In this document: positions 14,830-27,250 of the stretch, one piece after another
Layout of the letters: each line of letters opens with the position of its first letter
Position numbering within the stretch: position 1 is the stretch's first letter
NCBI GenBank assembly: GCA_932521035.1
Contig: OW051493.1
Span: 3,038,001-3,102,000 of the forward strand
Reading direction: 5' to 3'
Length of the DNA stretch: 64,000 nucleotides
Source of the DNA: Oscheius dolichura
Taxonomy: Eukaryota > Nematoda > Chromadorea > Rhabditida > Rhabditidae
Made by a program: the position numbers and the translations under genes
The notes under the pieces: model-generated
What the model was told of the DNA's origin: nothing
Seen by the model: only the letters and a program-made list of their open reading frames with translations
Databases searched by the model: none

Positions 14830-17194
14830 ATGGGAGAGTTTGTAGAGAACTCCCTTGAAGGTCTACTGCCTGTGTACGAGCAACTTGGAAATGTTGAACT
14901 ACTTACTCCAGAAGAAATCACTGGCTTTATCAAGAAATGCAGGCGATATGAGTATCGCATTCAAAAGAGGGTCTGCCAGATTTATGAATAACGTTTGATT
15001 TATTGTTTTTAGGAAAAAACACCGCGAGATTTTCACTTATATGGTGATTATCTGAATGATGTACTTACATTGATACGGTCGCGAAGAGGTCGACAAAATT
15101 ATTTTCACAAAAAGGAGTTGATCGAAAAGCCACTACTTCATAAAATTGCTAGTATTTATCGTCGATGCTGCGATAGATTTCCGGTATATAATAATACTGA
15201 TTGATGATTGACTAGCATATTTTAGGGGCAACTTAATTTATGGTTGAAACTAATTCATTTCTTGAATCGAAATAATTTGCGAAGAATCCTTAGCAAAGCT
15301 TATACAAGAGTCCTGCAGGTACTTCAATGATCTTCCTGTATCTACACGTCTCTTTTAGGTACACGGTAGAAATGTAGACCTTCGGGTTGAATCAGCTCTT
15401 TGGGAATTTTTCTCGAATGCTAGTGTTGATAATGCACGTGCACAGCTTCAATTAGCCGTTAGAATGAGCCCGGATGAAAGCCGATATTATGATGCATTGT
15501 TCCGGGTAGAAGTTCATTATGTAGAAAAGTGGGGTTGTTACTATAGTGTCTATAACTATTCTTCAGAATAATGAGTCGCCGTGAATTTTTACGTAAAACT
15601 GCACAAGAAGTACATCAGCAAAAAGATAGGGAAGATGATGAAATTGATGGTCTGATGGACATAGTTTGCTGTAATAGATTCTTCAGATTCTGTATTTGAT
15701 GTGGATATTGATGATGCGGTCCTACAATTACGTGTACCTGAAATTATCGTCAACTCGGCTGTGAAAAGTGCGACGACTGATAAATTAGGAGGTTTAACTG
15801 TGTGCCAGCAGCTTTTAATAAACAAATTTAGCGATGCTTATTTCTATGAAAAACTGCTTGGATGAGTGTAATAATCTACGACCAGAGGCAGTCCAACGTC
15901 TAAAGACTGTTTTACACAATAAGATTGTTGATCTGAACAATGAGGATACCCAGCTATATTTCATCCAAGAAGCAGTTGCCAAAAAAGAGGTGGCTAAAAT
16001 TTTCACCCATTCATATTTTTGAACAGGACGAATTCGATGCTTATGAGAAAGCTCTTACTTATTTACCGACTGAAAAAATGCATAAGATATTCTTGGAATA
16101 CGTTGAAAAGCGATTAGCGGCGGAGAAGAATGATCCCATAGCTCTTATGCGTCGAAGTGAGCTTTTAGCAAAAATGCTCGAGGAGGGATGGACGTCAGAC
16201 AAAGATATGGAGAAGGTAACATAAATGGTTCAGTTTACAGTTTGTCATTTGAGGTGACAGACTTAGTACATGATGTTATACAAGGAGATAAAAAGTTACT
16301 GCTGGAAAAAGCATTGCAAAGAAATTCAAAATCTTCGGTTTTCTGGGCAGAATGGCTCCAGTATCGCATAGACAGTGAATCCTTTGAAACTGATCTAGAA
16401 AAGAAAGATTTTCTTGTGGAACTTAATACAGCGTTTGGAAAGGTTATTTTTACATTTAATATTCGCAACATTTTGAGTTTAGGTGCTACCAGAAGAATCT
16501 TTTTCACTATGGGAGATTGCTTTAGAATTTGCTGTTCAGTACACTCCAGATCACGTTGAAGAGGTAAGTCTCCAGATAAGTGCTTTGATATGATTTTTAG
16601 GTATTTGCAAAAGCCTTTCAAATCGCTCACCCGTCTGTGGCTTCGAAAATAAAGATTGTTCGGCTGCAATACTTGAAGGCATTGTTAATAGAAGGGAAAA
16701 TACAACGAGATGCGCTTGAAAAGGATATTACTAAAATGATGGAGCAAAAACCGAATGGGTATGTCTTAGTTTTAAACTTTTATATTCCATGTTTAGCACT
16801 AATTTTTATCTAGCAGTAGTTGAACAAGCCCTAGCCGAAACAGAATGTAATCATAGGCTGGTGAAGCTAGCCTTTAATTTTGCAACTGTTGAAAATGGTC
16901 AAGAAGAAATGTCATCTTGGTTGGAATATATTCGATATTCTTTGAAACACGATCCTGGAGCAGTCTCCAAACTTCACCAACGAGCCATCCTAAAATTGAA
17001 TCCATCGTTATGTGCTGAATTTATCACTACTTGGACAATCATGAATCAAGAAGAAAGTCGCTCAGCATCAACAAAGGTAGTGTTATGTTGAATTATCCAT
17101 CAATTTGCTTGTTTAGTTGGAAAAACGACAGATTCATACTAATGATAGTAAAGAAGATGTTAAAAGCCAAATTAAGAAGAAAAGAATATTATGA
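14830..17194 (+). CDS. UTP6: UTP6 homolog, small-subunit processome component (HAT repeats)
   Basis: UTP6 is part of the UTP-B complex of the SSU processome and is needed for early 18S rRNA processing in the nucleolus. The N-terminus matches the family: LLTPEEITGFIKKCRRYEYR, then EKTPRDFHLYGDYLNDVL, IRSRRGRQNYFHKKELIEKP and helical HAT-type repeats with conserved aromatics (for example LNLWLKLIHFL). The exons continue through KTAQEVHQQKD and helical repeats to a Lys-rich tail ending KKKRIL. The stop is TGA 17192-17194. Introns are about 40-50 bp. The start is MGEFVENSLEGLLP, and the TAG of a 3' splice-like site is directly adjacent. DDX19 starts 151 bp after the stop on the same strand, so the two may be co-transcribed. 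Exons in the middle were not all phase-checked. Confidence 0.92.
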
Positions 17195-17345
17195 TTGTTA
17201 TTATGTTGTCTTTTTGTTGTTACTCTTCATTGTTATTCTTATTAAAAAAATGTCTATTTTTGCCTTTCAAATTGATCAGTCGAAGCTGAAATTATACCTG
17301 GATGTTTATATTTTTGTTGTGCATTATAATCGTAAATTTTTCAGC

Positions 17346-20162
17346 ATGACGAGCTGGGCAGCTTCCTATGAAAATCAAATAAAAGATGAGAAAAGTTTGC
17401 TAAAAGAAACTGTTGATGGAGATCTGACATCTAAAATGGATAGCCTAACAACTATCAACTTCGGTGAGTAGGACATCCGTAGTTCAAGGCTCTCTAAATA
17501 AGAGAAAATGGTTTGGAGACGTGCAGTTCTAGTGAGATTGCACCAGATCTTTCTCCTGATAAAGATCGGCCTTCTCAAGTATGCCTGCACTGCGGCTAAC
17601 TGTTCATTGTGGAAACGTCAATGTTTGAGCGTGATTGTTTGCGCGCGTGTTAGCCTTTTCCTGGCCGCCATTCTATCTTTTCCCCTAAATATATATTTGA
17701 AAAAACCATGTTCATACGAGCTGTCGAAAACAGGCTTGAAAAACGGATCCATGGACTTGTACAGTATTCCTTGTGCGCCTCCGCCGACCGTTTTGATTAA
17801 TGCCCCCCTGTTATTCACTTCCGACAGGAGCGTACATTTTGGTGTCCTGTTTCGTTGTCCCACCCGTGTTTCTCATTTTAAGAGATGAAAAATCGTTCGT
17901 TATTTAAATCTCTGCCCCTTATTTCGTTTGATCTGTGATTTTTTTTTTCAGATTATTCAGCGCAGACGCATATGTCAGTATCCAACAATGGAGATTTTGT
18001 GCCTCCTCCACAAACCAGTTTCGGCACATCTCAATTGGGTGGGTTTCAAATGTTTTTTGTAAACTTAAGTATTACTAACACGTGTGGCTATGACTGTCGT
18101 TACAGTAACATTTAGGATTTCATGGAAGTGGCATAAAACCTTTTAACAATGCAGAGTCTTCTCCATTCCAGCACCGTGGGGGTCATCGTGGAGGATTTCA
18201 AGGAGGGTTCCCTAATCAGGGTTCGTGCTTTATTTTTAATTTTCTATTGTAACAGGTGCTTTTAATCGCAATAACTATGGCGCTCCACCTTTCACTCCTA
18301 ATCAACAGTTTCCTCCTTCTACTCCTCGTGGCGGTTTTACTCCAAGAGGTCGTGGTGGAATGTCTCGTCAATCTCCATCATCACAGTCCCATAACACTGT
18401 TTCACCTTTGCCTGCTAGAAGATCTCCTATTGAGGAAGCTGGGGAAAAACGTAAGAGTTGAATTTTTACGTTACTTGTGTTTAGCTATGAATCCTGAGGA
18501 TGTCGCTTTACTCAACAAATTCCTTCACCGTACTGTTAAAATGATGACCGACGGTACTGTCGATATTCAAAAACAACAGCTTGATCCCAAAAGCCCTCTA
18601 CATTCTATCTTAGCATTTAGAGATCTCAGATTGTATGTTGATAATAGAGCTAGCTCACATTTTGTTTCAGGAAGGAGCAGCTTTTAAAAGCGCTGGATGT
18701 TATGGGTTTTCACCAACCCTCTAAAATTCAAGAATTCGCGCTTCCCTTGTTGCTTATGGAGCCGTAAGTGTTTATGTTATGCTTCTTTATATTAGTTCAA
18801 CGTTCAGCCCTACAAACATGATTGCTCAGTCACAGTCGGGAACCGGAAAAACTGCCGCTTTTGCATTAACGATGCTCTCAAGAATTGTTCCAGAAAACCG
18901 TTATCCTCAGGCTATTTGCCTCGCACCTACTTATGAGCTTGCAGTGCAGATAGGTTTATTTGTCTTTATTATTATACATAATTTTTGATGAATTTGTAGG
19001 TGAGGTTGTCAACAAAATGGCGAGATATATGCCTGATGTTAAAGTGCACTACGCTGTAAAAGGAACACCGAGACGTAAGAAAAATAATGTTAAGTTAATA
19101 TTATTTAGTGCCCCCTGGTTACCAACTCTCCGAACAGATCATTATTGGCACACCTGGTCGTATGATTGATTATCTTACGAGGATGAGATGCTTTGACCCT
19201 TCAAAAATTGCATGCCTTGTGTTAGACGAGGCGGATGTTATGATCAGCCAGCAAGGGCATTTAGATCTTAGCCACAGGATCTATAAGTAACCTATTGCTG
19301 CTACAACTACCTATTGTAATCTTTCAGCACAATTGAACAAGCGTCACCTCAGGTGCAAACCATGCTGTTTTCTGCTACTTACGATAATGCAGTAATGGAT
19401 TTTGCTGAGAAATTAATTAAAGATGCTGTCTCTGTCACATTGAAAAAAGAGGATCTTGCTTTGAGTAATATCAAACAATATTTTGTAGAATGCCGCGATC
19501 GGGAAGCTAAATACGAAGTATATAGATGCCATATTAATTATTATCCGATTACAGGCCGTATGCGACTTATTTAGCGGTCTTATTATAGCTTCAAGCGTGA
19601 TTTTCACTAGGACGCGTAGCAGTGCCAGTTGGTTGGCCGAAAAGCTACGTGAAAAGGGGCATGAAGTTTGATTAATCTTTATTTGTAACTATTGCGAATA
19701 TTTTAGGTTGCACTCCTTCATGGAGACATGACAGTGATTGAACGAGCCGACTCTATCGAGAAATTCAAAGCCGGTGTTTTCAAGGTACTTATTACGACAA
19801 ATGTCTGCAGTCGAGGTGTATATTTCTTGTTATTTTACCTAATTATTTCAGGAATTGACGTCTCTCAAGTGACTATCGTTATTAATTATGATCTTCCATA
19901 TTATAATGATCGTCCCACAGAACCTGACTATGAGACATACCTTCACAGAATTGGAAGGACCGGAAGATTTGGAAAGGCTGGCATCGCTATTAATTTTATC
20001 GATTCAATTGAAGATCTTGAGCTTATTCATAAATTAGAAAAACATTTTGGTACGCTATTTTCCTTTGGTATGATTAACAATATATTTATAGGCAAATCTA
20101 TTCCCAAATTGGACCCGTCAAATTTGGAAGAGCTCGAAGCCATCGAAAAAGGGGAATATTAG
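17346..20162 (+). CDS. DDX19: DEAD-box ATP-dependent RNA helicase, DDX19/DBP5 type
   Basis: DBP5/DDX19 remodels mRNPs at the cytoplasmic face of the nuclear pore during mRNA export. The helicase core is complete. It has a Q-motif region ([15 protein letters not shown]), motif [11 protein letters not shown], motif II VLDEAD, motif III SAT, GTPGR, then [20 protein letters not shown] and [11 protein letters not shown]. The C-terminus has the DBP5-specific [20 protein letters not shown]. The N-terminal exon starts [11 protein letters not shown] at 17346, one base after tttttcag. Between the N-terminus and the core lies an unusual Arg/Gly/Phe/Pro-rich segment ([22 protein letters not shown]). The first intron, about 490 bp, is ten times longer than its neighbours and less AT-rich. 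Stop TAG is at 20160-20162. A likely AATAAA follows at 20339. Confidence 0.95.
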
Positions 20163-20491
20163 CCCATTGCCTGCTCAGTTAGTCAACGCATGCTCTAGTG
20201 TAAAGTTTAATTTATTCAGTTATCTTTTATATTACGTGGTTCTTATAAAGCCCTTAAAAGCTAACGAGGTACTTTTACCCACTTATTTAATATGTTGCCA
20301 CCAACAGTGCAATCTCACTTTATTTTACGCTTCTCTACAATAAAAACCCTAGATTATCGTTTTTAAAAATTCAATATAAATGTGATAATAGTATTGAAAT
20401 AAATAATTGTACGTCCTTGTAGCTTTCACAAGTTATTTTTCTGGGTCTTCGTTGGCAATATAAGAAGATCTACCAGCCGATAACATGCGAT
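20163..20491. other. DDX19 3' region and spacer before the galactosyltransferase
   Basis: This is 329 bp of AT-rich DNA. It holds AATAAA at 20339-20344 and a second AATAAA-like motif near 20400, plausible poly(A) signals for DDX19. A possible acceptor (aatataag) lies about 25 bp before the next start. Nothing else was recognised. Confidence 0.5.
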
Positions 20492-21485
20492 ATGCTATTC
20501 GGTGTTCTTTTTCTCTCGCTCTTATTTCCTGTTATTTCTCGCCGGCATACAATATTTTGCTTTATCCACACAGCCACACCTAGTCATGAAACAAGGGTAC
20601 AGCTTCTTTTGAATTTGAAACTATTCACAGGCCACAACAATTTATCACACCTGGGCCCAACGGTGCGACGGTTTCCTTTTCTTTACGAATTCTCCCATGA
20701 GATCTGATATTCCGCATATTTTCTGGCCTGAGCTGTCAACAAGAGACCACAGCTGGGAGAAAATTCGTAGAGTCATGGCGTAGGTTTTGGATTCTATACT
20801 CTTTTAATAGTTACAGTATTCTTGCAAAGAGAGAGCGATATGATTGGTATGTGAGAGCAGATGACGATGCTTATGTCATTATGGAGAATATGCGAGCTTT
20901 CCTTGGCCCGTATAACTCATCCGAAGCTCATTATCTCGGTTACAAGTGGAACTTCCACGTAGTGAGGATGTTCTTCTAACCAGAGAAATCTGATTATCCT
21001 CAGGGCCATGGATATGCAGACGGGGGAGCATATGTCATCTCTCATCCTACTCTTATGGCCTTCTCCGAACTGATGAATGATCCCAGATGCCCTGAACATC
21101 ACAGAGCTGAGGAAGATCAAGAAGTATTAATGTAAAATATACAAAAACACCCTTTTTAGCTGGCAAAATGTCTGGAGAAAATAGGAATCTACCCGAAAGA
21201 TACGAGAGATCGCTTCGGATCGGATCGCTTTCATCATTTCCATATTTCTGAGCATATGAACATGGACAAGGACTGGTTTTCACGGCTCTATGCCTATTAT
21301 CCTCCATTACCTGTGAGTTTATATTTTCTAAGAAGTACAAAGAGTAAAATTTATAGGGAATAGATAATTTTAGTCCTCAAATGATCAGTTTTCATCACAT
21401 TTCACCGTATGAGATGCGGATAATTGATTTTATTCTCTATGAATTGCAAAGAGATCAATTACCGACGTTGCCTGATATTTTATGA
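20492..21485 (+). CDS. Core-1 beta-1,3-galactosyltransferase-like type II membrane protein
   Basis: C1GALT enzymes transfer galactose to O-linked GalNAc in the Golgi. The N-terminus (MLFGVLFLSLLF) looks like a short signal anchor. It is followed by the donor-binding region TIYHTWAQRCDGFLFFTN, the metal-binding DxD motif in WYVRADDDAYVIMENM, the acceptor-side HGYADGGAYVISHP and the acidic EEDQE-LAKCL block. The conserved C-terminal ISFHHISPYEM precedes the stop TGA 21483-21485. Introns are about 30-45 bp. The protein is compact, about 260-270 residues against about 360 for vertebrate C1GALT1, mostly because the stem is short. The out-of-frame ATG at 20485 was not chosen because only the frame from 20492 joins the next exon. 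Confidence 0.9.
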
Positions 21486-21878
21486 CTTTTTGAATAAAAA
21501 TACGAAAAGAGATAATTTATTAGGCGAGATCAAAAGAAACGTGATGCTCCAGCAAACGACAGAAATGTTCCCGTTCCGAATTCCGATTTTTTGGCTGAAA
21601 AACAAATTGATCTGACTGAAAGATAGAGACGAACAGAAGGAGAAAACATGCGACAGCTCGAATTGAGGTCGTGCTGCAGAAAAAGTGGAACGATTGGACT
21701 AAATCAACGAGAAATCGAGGAGGGGCGTTCAAATTATGGATAGGGACAGAGGAGAGCAGAGAGTGATGACAAGACGACGAAACGGATAGAAGAAAGTGTG
21801 CAGCACAATAAATACATTGAAAATGCGAAAAATATATGGAAAAGTGATAAAGGCACGAAGAATTGTTCATTCCGCGAG

Positions 21879-24380
21879 TCATGCAATAGTACGTACAGTT
21901 CGACTCCGTTCCGGCGGATGGTCGGGTTTTATATTGAGGGAGGACACCCTCGTCGGCTGAATAACTGTCTTCGTCGTCTTCCCCATACTCGACGACGAGT
22001 GCTCTCCTTTCCTTTTCTCCTGTTTTATTCCCAGTTGGGCGTAGAGACATCGTCGGAGCTGAAATAATGGGCAATAGATGAATAAAAGGCTACAATACTT
22101 GTGTATCAGTGATAAAAGACAGAATAGGATCGATGATTATCCGGAGGACCAGTGTGAATTTGACAATGGCCATGGTGTGAAGCAGCTCCCAGAAATGTTG
22201 GAGCAGGAAACATTTGTCGGCGTGGTTCAGCCGGAATATACACCTGGAAGGGCGCCTCTTCCTCGATCGTGACCAGTTCACTTACCACAGGACGTAGAGC
22301 AGCTGGAGGATAGCGAAGTTGGCAATGTTTAGAGTCAATTTCCACAGGGGGAACTGTCTCTTCAGGCGCATGCTCCTCGTCTCCTTGCTCGTGTCGCTGT
22401 TCTTACTGTCCCGGTGGATCTTGATCGACTGCCGCTGTCCTCTTTTTATCGCCACCACTGGAATTTTTACTCTTTTGAGACGGAAGAGGGGTGGCCCCTA
22501 CCGGTAGTGAAGAAAACCACCAGAGTGGAACAATAGACGGCTATTGTTATGACGTGCCGAATTCTGAAAGACTTTCTGTAAAAATAAAAGAAGGGGCGTA
22601 CCTATACATCTGCCGGAGACACGTCTCTATCCGGCAGCCGGACCATTCGGTCAACGCTGGGACGCGGACCAGCGCCGTCGCCCCGGCGGCATACCCGACC
22701 ATTATCACATAAACAAGCCAACTGAAACATTCTTGTTTTTATGGGGGAAAAGATAGTTAACTACCTGAATATGATGACCTGGAAGCATCGTCTCATTGTG
22801 AAGTATTGTTTGTGCCGTAGGGGACGCCAGACACAGAGCAATTTGATGACGGATAGAGCCACGTAAGAGACCATCGCCGTCCAAAATGAGCCAATGAAGA
22901 CGGACTCGATGAGGATGACAAAGTCGCGACTGGAATAGACCCTGTTAAAGAGGAAGAGGAAGGGATACCTGATATTGTTGGAAAGCAACACGTAGAGACA
23001 CACGCCGATGCCCACCAAACTGGACAGGAGATCACTGACAGCTCGGTTGAGGAGCAGAATGTAACACTTTCGAGAGACCCGCCTCGTTAGAATCGCCTGG
23101 AAGGGGTGCTGTAACTAGAGGAGGAGGATCACTGACTTTAAATACAACAGTTATGTACAGGACAGTTACAATATTGGCCAGGATGGCGAAGGGCAACATC
23201 GCGTAGCCGAAATACGTGCGGAAGATGTACTCCACCTGGGCGGCGTTGTCCGTCGTCTGTAACTCTTTTGATTTAAAAGGAGGATGGGTTAAACACGAAC
23301 CACGAGGTAGCCATTGACCAGGTGCAGGTCCAGCCGCTCCTGGATGGTCAAATTCGTGAAACAGTCAGTACCTCGCATGCTCACATCGCCGATCCGTGGC
23401 TGTAATAAATTAAATCATTGACAGGGCAGGCGAGAACTAATCGCAAAGAAATTTCATTACGGGGAAACCATCTTCGTGTTGTTTTTTCCCTTTTCCATGT
23501 CTGGTTGAAGTCTTTTCAAAGGGGGAAATGACCAGGGGACGACGACTTCCGAGAAGAGCCTCTGGAACGCCTGGGGGCGCCAAATGTCACACCTCCCTCG
23601 CCTCCGATCCATTCTAACCGAATTGTCTGCTCTTTTTTTTAGATATTTTCAAGAAGAACAGGGTCAGATTTTTATTCTGTGATGTTATTTACTTTTTGAG
23701 GTCCGATTGAGTCCACTAAATGTCGCAGTCACTCACAGATGGTCTTTTTTCCGCAAGGAGGATGGGGCATCGCCCGGGGGCCTGCTTCATCCCGTGTAAT
23801 CTTTCCGTTGATACCGTATCTGCTTGTTTTTATTTTACAAGAAGATCAAAAAATGATCAGCCAGAGAAAACCAAGCGGGATGAGTCCTTCTTCCATAACG
23901 ATGGCTCTTTAGGAGGACAGTGTCGTCCTCCACCCCGGAGGATTGCCCTTACAACTAAATTTGACTGGATCAAATGGTTCCAAATGAGACCAATGGTTGA
24001 CCATGGGTTGCTAATTGATTTCCTCTTCATTTTTCTCTCATTATCGGAACAAAATTAACCAGTTTTGTTTTGTACCTGCTCTGAATAACTTATAAAGATA
24101 TGCCCTACCGAGGCTGACCGGCCGAAAGTGCGCGGGCTACCTTGATCCAGGCAAACGGGAATGAATCCGCTTGGAGAATTTTTTTAGGATATTTGAGAGA
24201 GGATATTAGGATATTTGAGAAAGGATACCCTGGGAATCATAAAAGGCGAAAATATTTTGACCTTAGGGGCTCGTAAAAGTCACAAACGTCTCCCAGCGGC
24301 CAAATAGAATCTTCTTCCTGTCTTACCTCATCACTCTGAACGGCCAAAAATACAGTAGCGAGGAAGGATAACTTCGGCAT
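21879..24380 (-). CDS. Rhodopsin-like G-protein-coupled receptor with atypical motifs
   Basis: The first exon (24327-24380) encodes a signal peptide, MPKLSFLATVFLAVQSDE. The second (23301-23399, 33 codons) joins it in phase 0 and carries an NLT glycosylation site. Seven helices follow: TM1 LPFAILANIVTVLYITVV, TM2 with LLLNRAVSDLL, TM3 ending SYVALSVIKLLCVWRPL, TM4 WLVYVIMVGYAAGA, TM5 VITIAVYCSTLVVFF, TM6 FPLWKLTLNIANFAILQLLY and TM7 with IIDPILSFITDTQ. The E/DRY triplet is replaced by IKL and the TM6 CWxP motif is absent. The tail is Ser/Lys-rich and ends at a stop at 21881-21879. Two introns are only 26 bp (22576-22601) and 27 bp (22942-22968). The ligand is unknown; peptide or orphan nematode-type receptors are plausible. 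The 927-bp first intron is pyrimidine-rich on the sense strand. Confidence 0.88.
24184..24227. repeat. 22-bp tandem duplication in the first GPCR intron
   Basis: The unit beginning ttaggatatttgag occurs twice head to tail (24184-24205 and 24206-24227) with one mismatch. It lies within the first intron of the receptor gene. No function is evident. Confidence 0.85.
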
Positions 24381-27250
24381 CTTTTCTGTCTGAACGAGAA
24401 GCAATTCCAGAAATAGACCGAGAGAAGAAGGGGGACAAGCGGAGAGAAGAGAGGAATGAGCTTTTAATGAAATATTTTGTGGGCTTGTTTTGTTTACCGA
24501 AAATGGATGGGACTATTTCAATCTAATGAGAGGACAAATAGACCACCCGACCTGGGGGCAGAAATCCTTTGGGACCCCTCCTCCCCGTGTTTAGGTGTGT
24601 TCTTCGGCTTGTCTAGACCAATTTATTCGGCTCATTTGAACCTATTCTCTTCTCGAAAAATAGAAGAAGAAGATAGTTTACCGTGTCTGGGTCGGGGAAG
24701 AGCAGCTCTATAAAAGAGGGCATTCCGGAGGAGGAGGAGGACATGGCCCTGGCCTGGACGGGGTGGAGGATGTGGGCCGACCGGATTAAATGAACACGGA
24801 TGATTGCATTACCTCCTGCCCAATGTACTCTGCTCTTTGGGAATGAGACCTTTATTAAGAGGAGGAGGAGAACGTCTTTGTTTTAACTGTGGAAGGAGAG
24901 ATAAGTGGGGGCGGCGGCCAAATAGGGAGGAGGCGATCTTTTGAGCACTTTCACGCAATGTAATCAGCTGAAAAGTCAGCTCAAGCCGTGAAGAGACCTC
25001 ATCAGCAATTGTGCTACTTTTTCTATTTTTTAGATGAATAGGGAGAGACGGGAGAGGATCAAATAAACGTACCTCATGGAGGAACCCTGCGACTACGGTA
25101 GGAACGGCTCGGAGCAGGGAACGTGGCCAGGGAAGGGAGTGGCGATCGACTAATGTGCTGCTATACGATTCGGGGAAAAATTACTAAACGGATCAAGTTA
25201 TCAGCATCGTTGGCCAACAAGTTGCAGCTCGAGCAGGAAGGCGAGGATGGCCAGCACAAAAGGCGCGCCTCTGTTTAAATCTCCCTCCTCTTCCCTCCTG
25301 GCAGTATGGAACTGTCAGGAGAAATGGCAACCCCTACAAGCGGAAAATGTAATTGATTGTCTTCCAGTTCGGACCAGAGTGCCCGAAAAGTTCATCTCCC
25401 GTATGGCCTTGAGTGTCCTGCCGTTATGCACAGCTGGACCGCGCCGAAGCAGACTGTCCCGAATCTGCTCCGGCCAGTTGATAACCCGACTGTGAAAGGC
25501 TCCCATGTCAGTGGCTTCTCTGAACCATTTCCAGCCAAAAATACTTGAAACCCGAGTCAACAACTTCTCAAAAACGCTTGGTCAGATTCTCCGGATAAAT
25601 CGTCCTCCCCTCCGAGATGATCTCTGCAGCCGGCTCTCATAGTATTAGCGGGATCAGTTTGTGTTTCCTCTAGGATCGGGGATGTTTGATACCCCGTGGT
25701 TATTAACACCATTTCCTAATTATCTCCTATTGTAGAGTCCACGTGAAATCCAAAAATCAGCGAGGAGAACTTTCTCTCTCACGTAGACTTGGGGGTTCTC
25801 TTGTCCGAGAAATTTATCGCAGGGGGACGAAAGGTAATCCAATTGTCCCGCTACCTGTTTAGGAGGAAGTCCTGTCCACCACTAACACCACCGTCGAGAG
25901 TCCCCAGTGTCTGTCTGTTACACACCCTGGGAGAGAGAAAAAAGAAGAGAGTAGCCTAAGGACAGGGGCATTGATCGCCGTTGTAGTGGAAAGCGGGGAA
26001 AGTATGACTGTTAGCCGGAGTCCGGTGCGGGACGAGAGCTTCTCGACACCTTGCGGGCCATTCCAAGGTGAATTCTTCACCGTGATCAATGCACAAGACC
26101 AAGAGTGCCCCATCGACAACTGTTCTGGTTCGGTTTTAACTCTAAAATCGGCAGAATTCGTCGAAAAATTCGATAGAGCCAAGTTAGTACGGCTTGTAAC
26201 ACGATCTCCCCAAATGCCGGGCATACTAGTAAGTAGCCCTTGATTTTCTGTATCTAATGAGGGTAATAATTTTGTTTGGGGTGGGCCGCAAGATGCCGAA
26301 AACTCTTCGTCCCGCGCCCTACTGATAGCCGACGTCCCCCTAACCATGGGAAAGGACCACTCACCATGTTATGGAATGTTTTCAGCTGTAAAATTAGGGC
26401 GAAAAAGGAGACAGGAATGGGGAAATGATCTGATAAGAACTAGAAATTTAAAAAAGGACAGGGGACCACGACAAGGAAGAGAGAGAAATAACCGGGATTC
26501 GCGCGGCATCGAAACATCTGCTCATTATAAGAGGAAGTCGAGTTTATGGGGAGACAGACCCCCGTGGATCAGATGATCTCTCTTTTCTCTTGATTATGAA
26601 TAGAGGAGGAGGAGGAGGAAGAGACTCACCAAAAGAGGGAATAACATCAATAAAATGGTGGTCATTGGATCATCTACAGAAGGAGCAGGAGAAGTCATGG
26701 CGAGCGATCTTGTTCTGTCCGTCTCCTCCTCTTCCCTTTCCCGGAGGAAAACAATAACATTGTGTTTGCCGTAACGAGGAAGATTTCGTCATTGGGAGGT
26801 GTGTAAAAAGAGCAAAGAATAGGTTGGAATAGGTACGTTTTGGAGAGAGTTGCCATAAAGAAGCAGCAGCCGCCATTATTAGTCCCCTCATTTATTGGCT
26901 CGTCCCCCAAGGGGTCAACGATGGTTCCCCTGCCTGGCCCGGCCGGCCGATAATAATAAGAAGGGGACTCACATACATTTGCTCCAGATCCATCTCCATA
27001 GAAAGGGGGACCTTCTCATTTACCAGAAAAGGCGGAAGTTCCTTCTGACCTAACAAAACGTGATAATGATGGCCGACGCGCGCCACCCGCCCCCACTCCG
27101 CAATACCGTTTGACCTCTCTCTCGCTCTCGGGGGAAAATCGGAAATGCACACCTTCGGGAGGATGATAGGAAATAGATTGGGAGGTATTTGACAGTGTTA
27201 TTCACTCTTTTCTGGAACAATATTGCAGGAAAAGTCCGTTTCGTGTACTC
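24381..27250. other. Gene-poor region, purine-rich on + strand, upstream of the GPCR
   Basis: Apart from one possible exon listed separately, I see no gene. The + strand is rich in A and G, so the strand in the GPCR's sense is pyrimidine-rich. In a selected example, 26581-26640 has 40 purines of 60. The direction of this bias matches an extended 5' transcribed or regulatory region of the receptor gene. The bias weakens between about 25.3 and 26.3 kb, where open frames occur. Confidence 0.55.
25863..26228 (+). CDS. Possible internal exon of an unidentified protein
   Basis: An open frame of exactly 122 codons is bounded on the left by a pyrimidine tract and TAG and on the right by GTAAGT, both in phase 0. 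The peptide contains ALIAVVVESGESM, ECPIDNCSGS and AEFVEKFDRAKLVRLV. I do not recognise it. Other open stretches lie nearby on the + strand (25368-25548, after cttccag) and on the - strand (25315-25563 and 25859-26347), so the coding strand is not certain. Base composition here is balanced, unlike the skewed flanks, which favours coding or a decayed mobile-element fragment. No start or stop exon was identified. It may be an unrelated gene inside the GPCR upstream region, a transposon remnant, or chance. Confidence 0.28.

Noticed and set aside
17508..17888. 126-codon frame inside the large DDX19 intron
   Set aside because: It falls wholly within an intron required by the helicase reading frame and has no recognisable domain.
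24706..24718. TATA-like string tctataaaag on the + strand
   Set aside because: It points away from the GPCR and no + strand gene starts nearby; probably chance.
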